Shown here piece by piece: positions 11,717 to 24,085 of a stretch of DNA of 64,000 nucleotides (positions within the stretch are counted from its first letter, which is position 1; every line of letters starts with the position of its first letter). The stretch is from positions 52,439,067-52,503,066 of the forward strand of contig OX359245.1 of the NCBI GenBank assembly GCA_947179485.1, read 5' to 3'. The translations under genes were made by a program, and so were the position numbers. This DNA is from Allacma fusca. Its lineage: Eukaryota > Arthropoda > Collembola > Symphypleona > Sminthuridae. The notes under the pieces were generated by a model, which was given only the letters and a program-made list of their open reading frames with translations, searched no databases and was not told the DNA's origin.

Positions 11717-12841
11717 TGAAACCACAAAATATACACATGAGTCTGTTTATTCCCTATGTGAATAAATAACATTTAGAAGCAACCTGGCTGTGTAAGCTGA
11801 CGTCAGCCCTGTTACCTCAAATGCTGAATTGTGCGCATTTAGGAATATAATTTACTATAAAATATGGAAAAGAAATATTTAATAGTTTGTCCCTTCTTTA
11901 TGGCAGCTTTTTATGAGGGGAGGTATTGTAGCACCCTGCAGGTTTTAATGTTTGAACTGGAAAATACTGTAGACATATAATTATATGTACATATGTACTT
12001 CCTGTGGGCGTTTGCAGCGACAGTACATTCGTATGCGGGAGTTATTAAGAAAAAAATCTTTATTGTCCTCGAGTAAATAAACTATGACAATCTTACATTT
12101 AGTTTTACATTGCATGTTAATTTTGCTGGGACGCAGCCCGATTAACCTAATTGGCTTAAACAATGGAGGAGAGAGAGAGAGTAATGTAACATGGAAGGAG
12201 GTTATATCCCATGACGCACTTACAATTAGGGTGCACCGTCTAGCAAAGACAGAGGCACACCTCTCCCGAAACATCGGTACCATCCATGCACATTTAAGTG
12301 AGCATTGGGTGCATACTAGCAGTCAAATTAATTAACATAAATAAGTACATAGTTAAGTCAATTACAGTTTCCCCAATATCAGTGAAACTTCGAACTAGCT
12401 TCATGATGAATTGTTTATACAAAGAGGTGAAATGCAAACTGACATTCTTATGTCCATTTTTCCGAAATTTGTTTCAGTTCATAATTACTTCAAAAGAAGG
12501 GTCATTATTGGGTAGAATTCTAAAGGTTAAAGGTCCTTGGAAAGCAGTGCAAGGTCAGAATATTTGCGATTTAAATGAATATTTTTTCAAATAATTGCGT
12601 ATTGCAACAGCAAAACTATTTTAGGCTCAATTTATCTAAATGTTTTTATCCCAAGTCAATGTTGTTTATATTTTTTGGTACGCATATTTTTGTACCATAG
12701 TATTTTTCGGTCTCTGAAGCTATGTGGACAATGTTAAATTAGCATTATTATATAGTAATTATTAGTATATACAATAATTATAATAATATAATATTTTATA
12801 TTATTATCATTGTTCAATCTTTATGAATATGAAAGGAATAA
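11717..12841. other. Non-coding stretch, nothing identified
   Basis: Several reading frames of 80-100 codons occur on both strands and overlap one another. None resembles a protein I recognise, and none is preserved in a paralogous copy. The first 100 bp align with 24090-24170 behind the other MITE copy. Confidence 0.4.
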
Positions 12842-13219
12842 CTTTCGACCGGAGTCACCAGAATTCTTAACATCTTTGATTTTGGAGCAGGAGTCCATGC
12901 GAATAGGATGGAAAATGTTATTCACATTTTTTCAGTTCTACTTTAAATGTTAATTGGGTCACAGGAGATTTCATTTTACACTCTATTTGTGGATTGAGTT
13001 GAAGAATTTTAGAGATCATCCCAGAAATGAGGTAGAAGAAATGTTTCAAACAAATATGCGTAGTTATTTGTTCGAATTTCCTAATAAGGTAAAGTTAGTT
13101 ACAAATGCCGCCAGTCAGGACGATAGAGCTTGATTTGATAAATTCATACTACTCACCATAATCAAAATCATATTCGAAAGTATATATACAACTAATGTCA
13201 CATTGACCACACGATAGGC
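12842..13219 (+). pseudogene. U5: heavily decayed receptor relic (exon 2 and tail of exon 3)
   Basis: 12842-13032 matches exon 2 from the 'FRPES' region to the LR/donor, with a broken middle. About 13110-13219 matches the end of exon 3, down to a TTR-like tail and TAG. Most of exon 3 is deleted. The following sequence (CTCGGGGTTTAGTTGGCC) is the normal receptor 3' flank, confirming identity. It cannot encode a receptor. Confidence 0.7.
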
Positions 13220-14068
13220 TCGGGGTTTAGTTGGCCTTTCCATCATTTCTTCTCTTTGGTTTTACCAATTCATTTCTAGTAATCTAAAAGGGGGTGCTGT
13301 TCTAAAATAATTAAGCAAAATAACCGTAGGAGTTTTGAATCACTTAAGTTTACCTCATAGTTAATTTGTGCGTTCATAAAATAATTTATTTTCGCTTAAA
13401 ATATTTGTATAGTGCTTTATCCCTTTGAATAAATAATACGATTTTGACACCGCCCTTATTACCGATGGTTAGATAACAAAACACATGTGATTTTTAAGCC
13501 TGATGTTTATAAGGACAGTTGGAATTCTATATAAGCATTTAATTTTGGCTATAGTTCCTTGCATTGAAAACAAAGTTTAGAATGTGTATAAATTACGCTC
13601 GAAATAATAGGTAGCCCACTTTATTTGTGTTTCAAAACGGCAAAGTTGTTATCGGAATATTTCCCTAGCTTAATACAGTACTGTATTCATGAGCAAAATT
13701 CTGTTCTCCAGGGAAAGGCCACATCCATAAAAATCTCATCTCCATGGAAATTTAATAGGATAACTCTGAAGAAGCAAAATTATAATTTTCTCACAAAAAT
13801 TCCAAAATTGGATTCTAATTACTGATTGAGAAGGCTAATATTTATCAAATTCACAGTGCAGAAAATGAACTCTGAATAGGTTTAGGAAGGCAGTAATCAA
13901 CGCATTTGTCTTGCAGACTTCAAGTAATAAACATAAATTGCCTGGAACACCCAATTTAACAATAATCTTATATAATATGGAGTGAGTATGTTCATTTGAA
14001 TTTTCGTTCCAAATCTACGAGCCAATAAGAAAGCTGCGTCTAATTTAAAAATTAGTACAAAAAGTAAG
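13220..14068. other. 3' flank of relic U5 and AT-rich DNA
   Basis: The first 80 bp are the receptor 3' flank. The rest holds no supported gene, and a 66-codon frame at 13625 is not recognised. Confidence 0.4.
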
Positions 14069-14240
14069 AGCATATTGTTAAAAAAGAGCAAAAAATATAA
14101 AAACATCTGCTTAAATAAGTACAAAGAGTAAAAAAGCATGTTGTTAAAAAAGAGCAAAAAATATAAAAACATTTGCGTGAATAAGTACAAAAAATAAAAA
14201 AGCATATTGTAAAAAAGCACAAAAAATAAAAAAGCATCCT
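14069..14240. repeat. 66-bp A-rich tandem repeat, about 2.6 copies
   Basis: Copies begin at about 14069, 14135 and 14201 with AGCATATTGTTA, AGCATGTTGTTA and AGCATATTGTAA. The unit is almost free of C on this strand. Frames reading through it on the minus strand are artefacts of the repeat. Confidence 0.75.
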
Positions 14241-14334
14241 CTCTACTAAATTCAAAGAGTGGACAGTCTTCGTCTTTGTCTTGGTGTAATGCGGATTTGA
14301 AATTTTACGCGCGCTAAATGAATTATTAAAATTA

Positions 14335-14645
14335 TTTTTTTAAAAAATTGAATAAATTATTAAAGAATTATACAGTACCAATGGCGGCGACATTGTCACG
14401 GACAGCCATTTACCACCAAGACGGCACACTCCTTCAAATTAAAGGAAAGAATTTTTTTTAATTAAAAGATGAATTATTAAAGCCGGATACAGTAGCAACG
14501 GCGGCGAAATTGTCACGGGTAGCCATTCAGTACCAAGACGGCCCACTCATTCAAATTAGTATTTCCAAACAAATTTAAAAAATAAACTATTGAAGCATTA
14601 TACAGTAGCAAGGGCAGTGACATTGTCACGGTCAGCCGTCCCGGG
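14335..14645. repeat. About 115-bp tandem repeat, three copies
   Basis: The string TACAGTA(C/G)CAA starts at 14371, 14488 and 14601. Each is followed by a GC-richer stretch (GGCGGCGACATTGTCACGG, then AGCCAT, then AAGACGGC) in an otherwise AT-rich context. Function is unknown. It lies 0.4 kb from the Helitron helicase piece but no link can be shown. Confidence 0.7.
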
Positions 14646-15040
14646 GTCTTGCGACGTGAGACCTTTGGGCTTTCTTAATAATTACTATAATTTAACGTAA
14701 GCTTTGTTGTGAGGATGAAAAATTATCAAGGAAAAGTTTTGAAACAGTTGATATTTATGTATCGAAGCCAATGTTTTTACATGGTCAATTGTATGTTGCA
14801 TTTTCGAAAAATCAAAAATAAAGATTAAGATCATTGTAAATGACACTGCAGAAAGGCGAAGGAACCTACACAAGTAATTGTGTATTTAAAGAAGTTGTGT
14901 AATAGATTATAGTCATACGAAATTGTATTTCAGAACCAAACATGATTATTTAAAACATATTCGATAAAAAAATCACTTCAGCAATACAATTTTAATACTA
15001 CCGGATCAAGCAGTTATACTGTTGGCGTTGTTATTGGGAA

Positions 15041-15529
15041 ATGGAGGTTATCTACCGACGTAGGTGGTGGCTTAATCCGCTCAAAGAGAATCTTTTATTC
15101 GCTAGGGTTTTAACAGGAAGGGCGGAAGGGGACACCATGTTTCTTTCCCAAGTTACACTAATTTCAAATGAGGGTGATACCCGTTTGTTTTATAGGAAAG
15201 TAGGCATTTGGTTATCAAAACCGTTTACTCATGGTCAGTTCTATGTAGAATTTTTTAGAGAGACTTCTCAATACAGTGTAAAAAGTATGTACATCTCGAC
15301 AAAACTGAGGATCAGGGGGGACTACTGGGTGAATGGAATGGTATTTATAGAGTTAATTGTGTGGAGCCCGAAATATTATAAACTTTGCAGAGCTATATAT
15401 AGAAGGAAAGGTAAAGTAAAAATTGTAGACACTAAGCATCAAAGCAAAATACTTGATGACAGAAATGAAACGTTTACAATAAATATTGTTTTAAGGAAGT
15501 TTTTAATCGTTAAATTTACTGATTTGTAA
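15041..15529 (+). pseudogene. Decayed C-terminal piece of a Helitron-type (PIF1-like) helicase
   Basis: The 162-codon frame contains TGRAEGDTMFLSQ followed by FYRKVGIWL, then HGQFYVEFFRETS. This follows the order of the closing motifs of Helitron RepHel helicases, where a G-x-VGIYL-x-P stretch is followed by THGQLYVALSR. Key residues have drifted (ALSR has become EFFR) and both the usual N-terminal helicase motifs and the Rep domain are absent. No CTRR end or hairpin terminus could be placed. Confidence 0.65.
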
Positions 15530-15929
15530 AAATGTATGCGGGACCAACTCCCAGTCGCGGTCTAGGGATCAAAGATGGGACATGCACAGGGTGTTAGTGT
15601 GAAGTTCCACAGTGCGATCAACCATGATTTTTTCAAGTTTTTATCGATTTTTAGCATTTTAATTGGCTTTTATTCCGCTATATATCCAGACTATTATCAC
15701 GCAGGTTTTGACATGTTACAACAAACCAAGACGGCAAGCAAATCTCCCTGCGGAGCAGGGCTTTTACTAGTACGCATTATTAAGTGTCACTAATATTTTC
15801 AAATTGTATGGAGAGCTGCGTAAGACAAATTAGCAGACTTTTGTTTTTAAATTTTTAATCAAGGCATTTATGATTTTAAGATGTTCTTTTCCTGACAAAC
15901 TTAGTCATTTATCTGCTTCGGATATATGC

Positions 15930-16205
15930 CAGTGCTCGGACTGGGTACAGAATCACATGACATTTTCCTTTGTCATTTAGGATGTCCTGTTCCCAATTGT
16001 ATAAAAATCATTTATAAATTACTTTTAATAAGCACTGACGAAATTCAAATGCTACTACACCAAAACCGGAACAACATAGATGAAGTATGTTCTGCTCAAA
16101 AATTGGCTATGGAACAATTTGTCAGGTGTAAGAATAACCAATGGGAACGATTTATTTAATACAAAACTCTTCATAACCGAAAACTTGCTTTTCAACTTCG
16201 AGAAC
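15930..16205. mobile_element. Truncated, rearranged copy of the 1868-3435 hAT-like family
   Basis: 15930-15948 is a perfect copy of the terminal repeat CAGTGCTCGGACTGGGTAC but lacks the usual GGGTAC array behind it. About 16030-16200 aligns in reverse orientation with 2935-3090 of the full element, sharing CACTGACGAAATTCAAAT. The other end is missing. This shows that part of the 1868-3435 interior belongs to the family and is not chance host DNA. Confidence 0.65.
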
Positions 16206-17699
16206 ATCAAAACTGTTTGATCCTGTTTAAACATTTTTCTCAAAATTCTTAAAGCACAAGTCCATAGAAAATTGTAAGAGAATTTTCAAGGAGCTTCTTT
16301 GTAGGTCTCGATATTGAGAATTAAGGGCATTACTTAAAAGCAGGACGTAGGTTAGTGAAGCAAGAGGAAAGTGGGATGTTTCGATATTGCCATTTTTCAT
16401 CAACGATCTCACGTATTTACAAAACAATATATTTGAACTCTGTATTTAGAACTTATTAGACGGACTAATTTGAGTTGAGTATCATTTTTTTAAATCAAAT
16501 GTTGCATTTGAATTGTAATTAGTTCATGTGTATAAGTAGGACAGTGTGGCACAAAACAATTTCTTGAAAATATAATATTGGCATTTAGAAAACAAGATTT
16601 ATTTTGTTGGGGTTGAACACAAGGCACATTCCAGAAAGAAGAATCTTCTGAAAAATGACACCGAATTTGAAAATCCTTGTTCAAAAAAACCCGTCTCCAT
16701 TGATATTTTTACGCCAGAATGATTTTTTCCCTGCAAAGAATCTTCCAATCTTGCAAAGATCAACGCTTTCCAAAATTCATATTTACAAATTCAATATCAG
16801 CAGGTAGGTGAATAGGTAAGGTAAATTAAATTATGCTCATACTTCTGAGCTTAAACCTAGAAAGGCAGCTAAAATACTAATTATCACCAAAATTTTACTA
16901 CGATAGAACAAATTTAATAAAATTCAATTTCTAAGCTTCAATACAAGGAAAAAATCCTTAATTGCAGTCGGCACGCCGATAGCTAAATGAGCGAATCGTT
17001 GTGGGGGTTAGTGCCGAAACCTTTGTTTCTACGCTATTTAACTTAGCGCAAAATGGATTTCATGTGCATATTCTGTGGAGCATTGCAGATGTGCAACAAG
17101 ATTAAGCTTTTTTAATTTTCGAAAAATTTCGTAATTTTGACGACATTTATGGAAAACTTTATTCACATTTCATGTTTCACTGACACAAATTCCGGACCAT
17201 CTGGACATTAACCCTATGAGTTTTACATTTTTTAGAAATTTCAAAACTTTATTTGCAAAACTTGACACAAAACTGTCTGCAAATATAAGCAAGCGACATC
17301 TGTTTTATCTTATGCTCACAATTCGTCAGTCACATAAGATGCCGTTTGCTTTTTGTTGCAGACAGTTTTGTTCGAAATTTTGAAAATGATGTTTCGATAT
17401 TTCGTAAAAAAATCAAGGTGCTAGACACATCCGCATGGTGCAGACTTTGTGTAAGTGAAATATCAGCCCTTAATTACCCTAAAAAAAAATTAAGAAATTT
17501 CGGGAAATTGGGAAGGTTGAACATTCTCCAATCTGCACAGATTATGTTAGTAAAATATTTGAAACATTGTAGTAACCTTTGGGTGAATAAATTTCGAACA
17601 TCGACAATTCCCTTACATTGCTTCGCTTATAAAAATTCTCACATGAAAAAACAGGTAAATGTCTACCCAATTATTTATATAGGATTTATGTGTAGGCGA
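16206..17699. other. Duplicated non-coding block (pair of 24200-24584 plus 31951-33150)
   Basis: From about 16470 the sequence follows the left flank of the long-TIR element (24450-24575). From about 16650 it follows the right flank (32130 onward). It is therefore a copy of the same unit without the 7.4-kb insertion. It includes a remnant ATCCCTG MITE (about 16640-16760). A 137-codon frame at 17346-17759 is open here, but its paralog at 32.6-33.2 kb is frameshifted, so coding is unlikely. Confidence 0.55.
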
Positions 17700-18662
17700 A
17701 CATTCATCCTATTTAGACTAGTAAGTAGTCACACCTATAAACCATTTTTTAAAAAATGAAATTGAGAAGAATTAATAATATTTAAACCACAAGATGGGAA
17801 AAAATATTTGCCCAATTTTTATATAAGGTAATTACGAAAAAATGATCCAACTATAGACAAATTGGTAGCAAACAGATCGCGGTAATTCGTAGGCTACGAG
17901 GTTTTCTGGTCTTGCGAAATAACCTTAACTCAGTTCTAAGCAGTGGAAATTACAAAGCTATTAGGCAATTTTTACAGTTGCAATTCCACGAATTCATTTA
18001 CGAATTGAAGTTCATTTCCAAACCTCTTGTTAAACAAAACAAGTTAGCCAATCGCTCAGCTGCAGTGAAGGGAAACACTTACCAGAATCGTTTAACTTAT
18101 AATTTGTTGCTCACCTTTAAACCATTACTACACTGACTCAGTCATTGTTCTGATAAGTTATTTCGAGTTCTGCAGAACTTGCTTCATAGGTTTGTTATCT
18201 CCGTAAAATGGAATTTAAAACAGATATATTCAGTACAACAACGTTTCAGCTAGTGGATGTGCGTCTCAAAAGCTAATATTAACAACTACTTTTTGAAACG
18301 TTTTGAACCTCAGTTTAAAATTGCCACCAAAGTTTCCAGACTTGAATTCAAGGCATCCACGTTAGTACCTACACTATACGTACTGACACAGTCCGTAATT
18401 CTCTCCATGTGTATTTAAAAAGTTGTAACAAACTGTGTATGATTAAAATAGTCAATTTTCGTATTTGAAATGCAGCAGATTCAACACAACTATGTAAAAC
18501 AGCGTCTTGAAAGTGGTTACTCTCAATAGGTAAAGTGACTGCCAATCAGTCACCCGTAATCAAAAAAACTTGAAATATTTATTAAGCCTTGAAAAAGACC
18601 AATTTTAACAAAATCCTGGGAGATATATTGATTTCTAAACAGTGCAAACCTAAACGATTGAT
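17700..18662 (+). promoter_or_regulatory. Conserved 5' flank of receptor U6
   Basis: It is collinear with the DNA before U3 and U10, with the best block around 17886-17965 (GTAGGCTACG, TCTAAGCAGTGG). No reading frame is supported. It probably contains the promoter of U6, because U6 is intact and nothing else lies between it and the previous unit. Confidence 0.4.
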
Positions 18663-21171
18663 ATGAAAGACACGATGCACGACCGAAGCCGAACGCCCTG
18701 CCATGACAAGAGTTCTAAACCAATACAAGCAAATCATACATATCAACATCATTTCAAGGAGAGGAAGTTAGCATCGAATGCTATTGTCTCGTCAATGAAT
18801 AGAGGAATAAAGTTCGCAAGATATTTCCAAGGCCACCCGTTTACCTGGAACAATGAGACTGGTCGCGTTGAAATGATCACGTTTGGCTGGCGATACGTTT
18901 GGTATTGCTTCAACGCTCTATATGGTCTGGCGTACGTTTGCTTTGTGGTTGTTAGATTTGCGCAAATTAGCATTTTCACTGGGGCGTCTGTTGCCACTCG
19001 ACTGTATATGCTATTTGTTACTTCGTTTTACCTGATGTTCCCTATAGAGCAGTTCGTGTTGGTTTCTAAAGCTGCTGAATTCTGCACCTACAGGAATAAA
19101 GTCACTGAATTTCTGAAATGTTTTGAAGGTAACACGAAAATACAATCCCTGAGGGTGTTCCGCACGAAACCCATTGTTTATACATATAATAAATCCTGTT
19201 TATGCTACACTTTGTAAATAAGTTCGCATAAAGTAAGTAGTGTTTCTCAGGAGATTTCAATCATATTGCGAAAAGATGGAACGTTTCAACAATACGATTT
19301 AACATTTAATGTTGACAATGCCTAAACCCACACGTTTTTCATTATACAATCTACTGGTTATTGAATAGTTACATGCCAGCAACTGCAGGGAATTATAGAT
19401 TGGACCTGTCCCAAAACCTGTTGGAGTGGCTTCGTACAACTCAGCAGCTGCATGGACAGTAATCGTTATAGATATAATGGGTCTAACGTCATGCGCCTAC
19501 TTAGTCACTAGTTTTTTAACATCATTATTTCAGAACCAAAGTCCATGCATACGAGAAGGAAACTAATATGCCTACGCAACTTGGTGTAAGCCCTGTGCGT
19601 TGCAATATTTCTAATATGATTCAGGTCATGTAGGATAAACTTATAACTTCATTAACTTTTGCTACCCTGTATTTTTCCAGTTTAACTGCGCTACACAAAT
19701 ATAACTACTAAATTCTTGCTCAGTGTATCCTTCGGGCATGTCCACACGGACATATTAAATAGCTCACCACAAGGTTATAAAATTTCACACAAAGCAGAGT
19801 GAAAGCAAGTACTGAAAACATTTTACTCACTTATTTGAACGCTGATTGACCATAATTGAAGAAGATTATTTTAGAAAGAATAATTTTAGATTTGTCTTAC
19901 AATCTGGCTAAGTAAATGCAAATTATTAATGTAGTCCAATATATATGCATGTATGTTAAATGATTACTATCTGTACTCTTGTACGTTTCTGAGATTGAAC
20001 CAGATGCCCTTAAATTGGTAGAATTCTCGCTTTCTAATTGTTTACTGAAAAACCTTCGAGATGTCTGTATCGGAAGTAGTCGTAAGAACCGCACAACCTC
20101 ATCGGTAGCTACAGAGAATTTCGATTTAATTTGCCCTTGTAAAAGAATTCCAAGAGCTATTGCAGAAGAATTGTAGCCGTAGGGGACGCATGTCAAAGAG
20201 ACTTCGTCTAGAGATTTATTGTAAATGTACATAAGTATCTACATGAAGTATCTACATCTACTAAGTCATTAATTGTTGTGCACTCTGGTTCTTTAGAAGC
20301 GTACATGTTACCAACAGTGGCCATACCAAAACTTGTTACAATGGCTCCATATGTCTCAGCAGCATTATTGGCAATACTTGCTATAGATATAACTGGAATA
20401 ACATTATGCGCCTACTTTCGACCGGAGTCTCCAGAACTTTTAACATCATTGGTCTCGGAACCTGAGTCTATGCAAATTGGCTGGAAAATAATATTCACAT
20501 TTTTCCAATTCTACTTCACCTGCTTGTTGGGTCACTCTGCAGACTTCTTTGGGCAGTCTATATGCGGGTTGCTGTTCCCAATTTTGGAAATCATTCCGGA
20601 ACTGAGGTAGACACAATTTTCAAACCGAACACAACTTGCCATCTACAAATATTATCGGACTTAGTTTTTTGTTGTTATTAATCGTAACAGTTCCCGGGAT
20701 TGTAAGCTAACAGCAGACAAACTGCGAACACCTGAGCAGATGATAAAGATCTACAGACAGCTCAATCGCATCATATCCCTTTACAACCAATGCCTATCAC
20801 CGTTCTTGATGACAGTACAAGGACTCACCGTTCTTGTCGTCGTCGCATCTTTTTCGGGGATGTTACTTGTCAATGGATTACTGTCAGTTGTTCTGTGTTT
20901 AGTAGGTGTGGGCGTGCTTTTATCGGTTTTCGTTGTAGATTATTTTTTAGCAGAGTGCAACCATCGCTCTACGAATTTGTTGAAGCAATTGAAATACCAG
21001 GTACTAAGCGCCGATTGGGAGAATAGAGCTTGGTTGAGAAGGACTATTCGAGCAACACCAAGTTTAAAGATTTATATGGGAAATTTTTTTTACTACGACA
21101 AATTTCTACAGCTCACCTTATTCAGAATTGTATTTGAGAGTGCCATTAATGTCACACTGACCACACGTTAG
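18663..21171 (+). CDS. U6: candidate chemosensory seven-TM receptor, intact
   Basis: The exons are 18663-19128, 20297-20606 and 20691-21171, joining in frame to 418 aa. Donor and acceptor pairs are GAAG/GTAACA with TTTAG/AAGCG, and CTGAG/GTAGAC with AACAG/TTCCC. The N-terminus is hydrophilic (about 1-73), followed by the family block HPFTWNNETGRVE. Hydrophobic segments lie at roughly 76-104, 113-137, 170-196 and 220-255, with a long double segment in exon 3 and a last segment before the C-terminal TLTTR. Length and layout match insect-type gustatory/odorant receptors, ligand-gated channels of sensory neurons. The usual TM7 signature of that family is not evident, so the assignment is inference. 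This is the only copy with a normal start, all splice sites and no frame break. Confidence 0.75.
19399..19567 (+). pseudogene. Vestigial exon '2a' inside intron 1 of U6
   Basis: It begins abruptly within the exon (CTGTCCCAAAACCTGTTGG), follows the '2a' type through the TM3 region, and stops. The acceptor is deleted and no donor remains. It matches the relics in U3 and U8 and the real exon 2 of U10. It cannot be spliced in. Confidence 0.65.
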
Positions 21172-21354
21172 GCTCGGGGCTTAGTTATCCTTTCCATCAT
21201 TTCCTGTCTTTGGTTTTAACAATTTATTTGTAGTAATATAATAGGGTGTGCTTGTATAGTGTCCCGCGTCTTTTGGAGATTGGTCACGGAAGTTCTAAGA
21301 ACCTGAAGATTTTTCTGAAACATTTTAGTTTGCCACTATATTAATACTTGTGGT

Positions 21355-21441
21355 ATATCGTCGCTGAAGAAGCAAAATCGTCTACGTGTGCATGTGTTTT
21401 GTACAGTACTTAGACGATTTTGCCTCTTGAGCGACGATATG
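21355..21441. repeat. Inverted repeat (MITE-like hairpin) in the U6 3' flank
   Basis: The arms 21355-21383 and 21411-21441 pair over about 27 bp (ATATCGTCGCTGAAGA...GCAAAATCGTCT) with a loop of about 30 nt. The same hairpin lies behind U8 at 36682-36768. U1 has lost one arm and U3 has a damaged version. The outer ATATCGTCG recalls the ends of the MITE at 34232-34340. Confidence 0.65.
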
Positions 21442-22209
21442 CGAGTTAAGCTCGGCAACATTAAAAATATTCAGTTACTCTGTGATTTAGCAAATCACTT
21501 TCCAGATTTTTAAAAGTTTAAATACGTTTTCAAGCTAAATTTTCCTACAAAGGAACTTCTTCAAAATGTTCGTTAAAACAAACATATTTTGTAGTGAATA
21601 TATGGAAACAATATATCAAGGAGACGTGCCAACATTAATTTAACAACGAAACATTATCTGGAAATATTAGTTTAACATTTAAATTTATTAATGCATACAA
21701 TGTACCTAATATGACTAGTAATACAAACATTTGTAGACAAGTTTAATTCACAAAAGAAATTGTGTTTCCTTTCACTCGGTTGTTGTAATTTACTGAATTT
21801 AAGCGTTTTCTCAATCACTTTTATTTGACAAATAATTTGTGAGGTATTTAAGTGAAAAACAAATTCAATTTCCAACATACCAGCATACGTTCCCTTCGTT
21901 ATTGAATTTTTATTGCACTGCTTAAGTGAGGATGTTATCCTAATCTGCACAGCAATAAAAATTACATGTGCTTGCTGAAGCTCAAAATTTTCTTCAACTT
22001 TGATGTAATTAAATCGTTCGTTTTAAAATTTGACATGCCGTTCATTCTGCCAGTTCCGCGTAAACACTATTCAACCAGAAATAAGATACATGGGCATATG
22101 CAATTCCGTATCAACTCGCATCTAAAAAGGAATTGTAAATATGTACGTACGTCTTTGCAGATTAATAGTAGCAGTAGAATGTGGCCGCAGTTTTAGGGCA
22201 GATATATTT

Positions 22210-22630
22210 TAATGAAATGCAGAAAACTGTATGTACAGTAAACATTATGGTTTCTATTTCATTCAGTAGATACATATATGCTGCAATCAGCCCCCATTCT
22301 AAATCAGTCTTTACAAATATAACGTGGATAACGTTATCCACCTACTGTCGACCGGAATCACCGGTTTTTAGCATCATTGGTTTTGAAACCGGAGTCCTTT
22401 CAAATTCGTATTTTTTCAATTCTACTTTCTGTGTTTAATGGGCCATTCCTTAGATTACGAGAAACACCAGGTTCAAAGCACCGGTCTGGAGGATAGAGCA
22501 TGAGCTGAAAAGGGGTTTTCGAGCAATAAGTTCGAAGATTTGTATAGACAATATGTTTTGCAACGACAAAATTCTTACAGAGAACTTTATTCAAAATCAT
22601 ATTCAAAAATGCCACTAATATCAAAGTAAA
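22210..22630 (+). pseudogene. U7: receptor relic with the exon 2-exon 3 fusion deletion
   Basis: Decayed exon 2 (about 22270-22455) jumps at 'TTAGATTACGAGAAACACCAGG' (about 22450-22470) into late exon 3, then runs to the ATTCAAAAATGCC region near 22615. It is the counterpart of U4 without the LINE, and several stops are present. It follows the intact gene U6 at the same distance that U4 follows U3. Confidence 0.75.
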
Positions 22631-22963
22631 CTGGACCTTACGTACATAAAGCAATTTGCACAATACGTGTTAACAATAATGCATTTTTTCGTTTTATTGT
22701 AACTAGCAATTTAAAATTGTCAGTTTTAATATCGTAATTCGTGGTCTGAAATTCAATGTTTTCGAATTCTTTGAAAAGAAAAAAATCGAAAGAACTCAAT
22801 TAGAATGTATTGAATTTTTATTCGCTTTAATTTGAAAAAATCAAATTCTTGAATCAAACCTTTCTATAATTATCACCCCAAAAAATTTGGAGCTCCAGTT
22901 TTGTCTAACATAGAAATAATAATCGTTTCAAGTAAATCAATATTGGTCCTCTAGAAGCGGAAT

Positions 22964-23622
22964 GAGGTTGCTACAGGACTGTCGAGAGGTGAGGTTGTGC
23001 TCATCTGAGCTCCCTTATCTTTTGGCAGATCTGCATAAAAACTTTGAGACACATAATTCTTTTTTTTTTTGTCTCCACCACCCGAGTCTCTCTGCTTGGA
23101 GAGTTGTGATCCCTGCTGTCAAGTGTCTACCGGGCGAGCGTCTTGCACCATAACGCTACCTTGTGCTGTTAGTGATTTGTCACCACCGAATCAGCACTTG
23201 ATTCCCGGGTAGTTTGCACCCATAGGCTTTTGTGACATTTTGATTTAGCAGTGATTACCACGAATCCACGTCATTGCCTTGAGGTATTGACTTGGGGGTG
23301 AGTGTCCCAATATCTGGCACATTCCTCAGGTTCTGCATAAAGTGCAGAGGCTCACCTGCATTTTACTCTTGGTAGAATAGCAGCCGGAGCCCCTGAAATA
23401 ACTTGAGTAGATTGCATATCTTAGTGAAGCAGTTGCCCAAATAGCAACTTAGGGATACGAAATCGGATAAGCAAATTCAGGAAAGTGGACATCCCATGCT
23501 CACTCTTCCAATGCTATTCGTAAATTAACATGTTCGACAGGGTAATCTGCAATGGGCCCACTGATGGCCTGAGCAGTGTCCCATAACTTTGGTTGTGGGA
23601 CCCCCTAAAATACATACATACA
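22964..23622 (+). mobile_element. Retrotransposed 3' fragment with (CATA)n tail, non-coding
   Basis: A 12-bp duplication TAGAAGCGGAAT flanks it (22952-22963 and 23623-23634), and it ends AAAATACATACATACA. It has no reading frame and is GC-richer than its surroundings, as expected of a LINE 3' UTR or a long SINE. The matching stretch behind relic U4 (about 11250) lacks it, so it is a post-duplication insertion. Confidence 0.8.
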
Positions 23623-23766
23623 TAGAAGCGGAATTTGACAACATCTGGATTGTTTTTTCTTTATAAGATTCACCTGGCAGAGGCATACACCAATGGAGGA
23701 ACATATTACTTGTATAACGCGATATTTTCAAATAGTTGAGATGCTCTTGTTAGATATACAGTAACC

Positions 23767-24085
23767 AGAGGTCGGATTTTTGCTAACCTTCTTGGAAGAC
23801 CGTTTCTAAATTTCCCTGCTGAATCATATGTCCCTATGGGGATCTTTTGAAATCCTCAATGATTTCAAAGATTCCCACGAAGTAAGGTCAACCAATCTAA
23901 AAATCCCTGTTAGATTTACAAGTGTCTCTGAACCACGCCAACAGATTTGAAAACCATTTCCAATGATGCCAACGAACTTTAAAATCCCTATTCGCAATAC
24001 AAAACCCTTCCCTTTGAGATTTTTCAAGCCAAAAATATTTTCCGCCGGAAGAACCTTCCCGTTATCCCACAAAAATCAGAACCAT
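23767..24085. mobile_element. Diverged ATCCCTG-type hAT MITE (pair of 11412-11716)
   Basis: It starts CAGAGGTCGGATTTTTG and has the same spaced ATCCCTG interior and a decayed right end (CACAAAAATCAGAACC). It sits in the same unit position as 11412-11716, so both descend from one insertion. Confidence 0.6.

Noticed and set aside
12084..12594. Two 80-100-codon plus-strand frames as a gene
   Set aside because: No homology recognised, overlapping frames on both strands, no duplicate copy and no splice context.
13897..14255. Phe/Leu-rich membrane protein frames of 107 and 67 codons on the minus strand
   Set aside because: They read through an A-rich 66-bp tandem repeat, so composition alone gives the hydrophobic translation.
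14069..14645. CRISPR-like spaced repeats
   Set aside because: Units are simple tandem repeats with no unique spacers, and the genome is eukaryotic.
17346..17759. 137-codon open frame upstream of U6, partly conserved at 32.6-33.2 kb
   Set aside because: The paralog is split between two frames by an A-run indel, no start is shared, and the protein is not recognisable. Conservation is explained by recent duplication.
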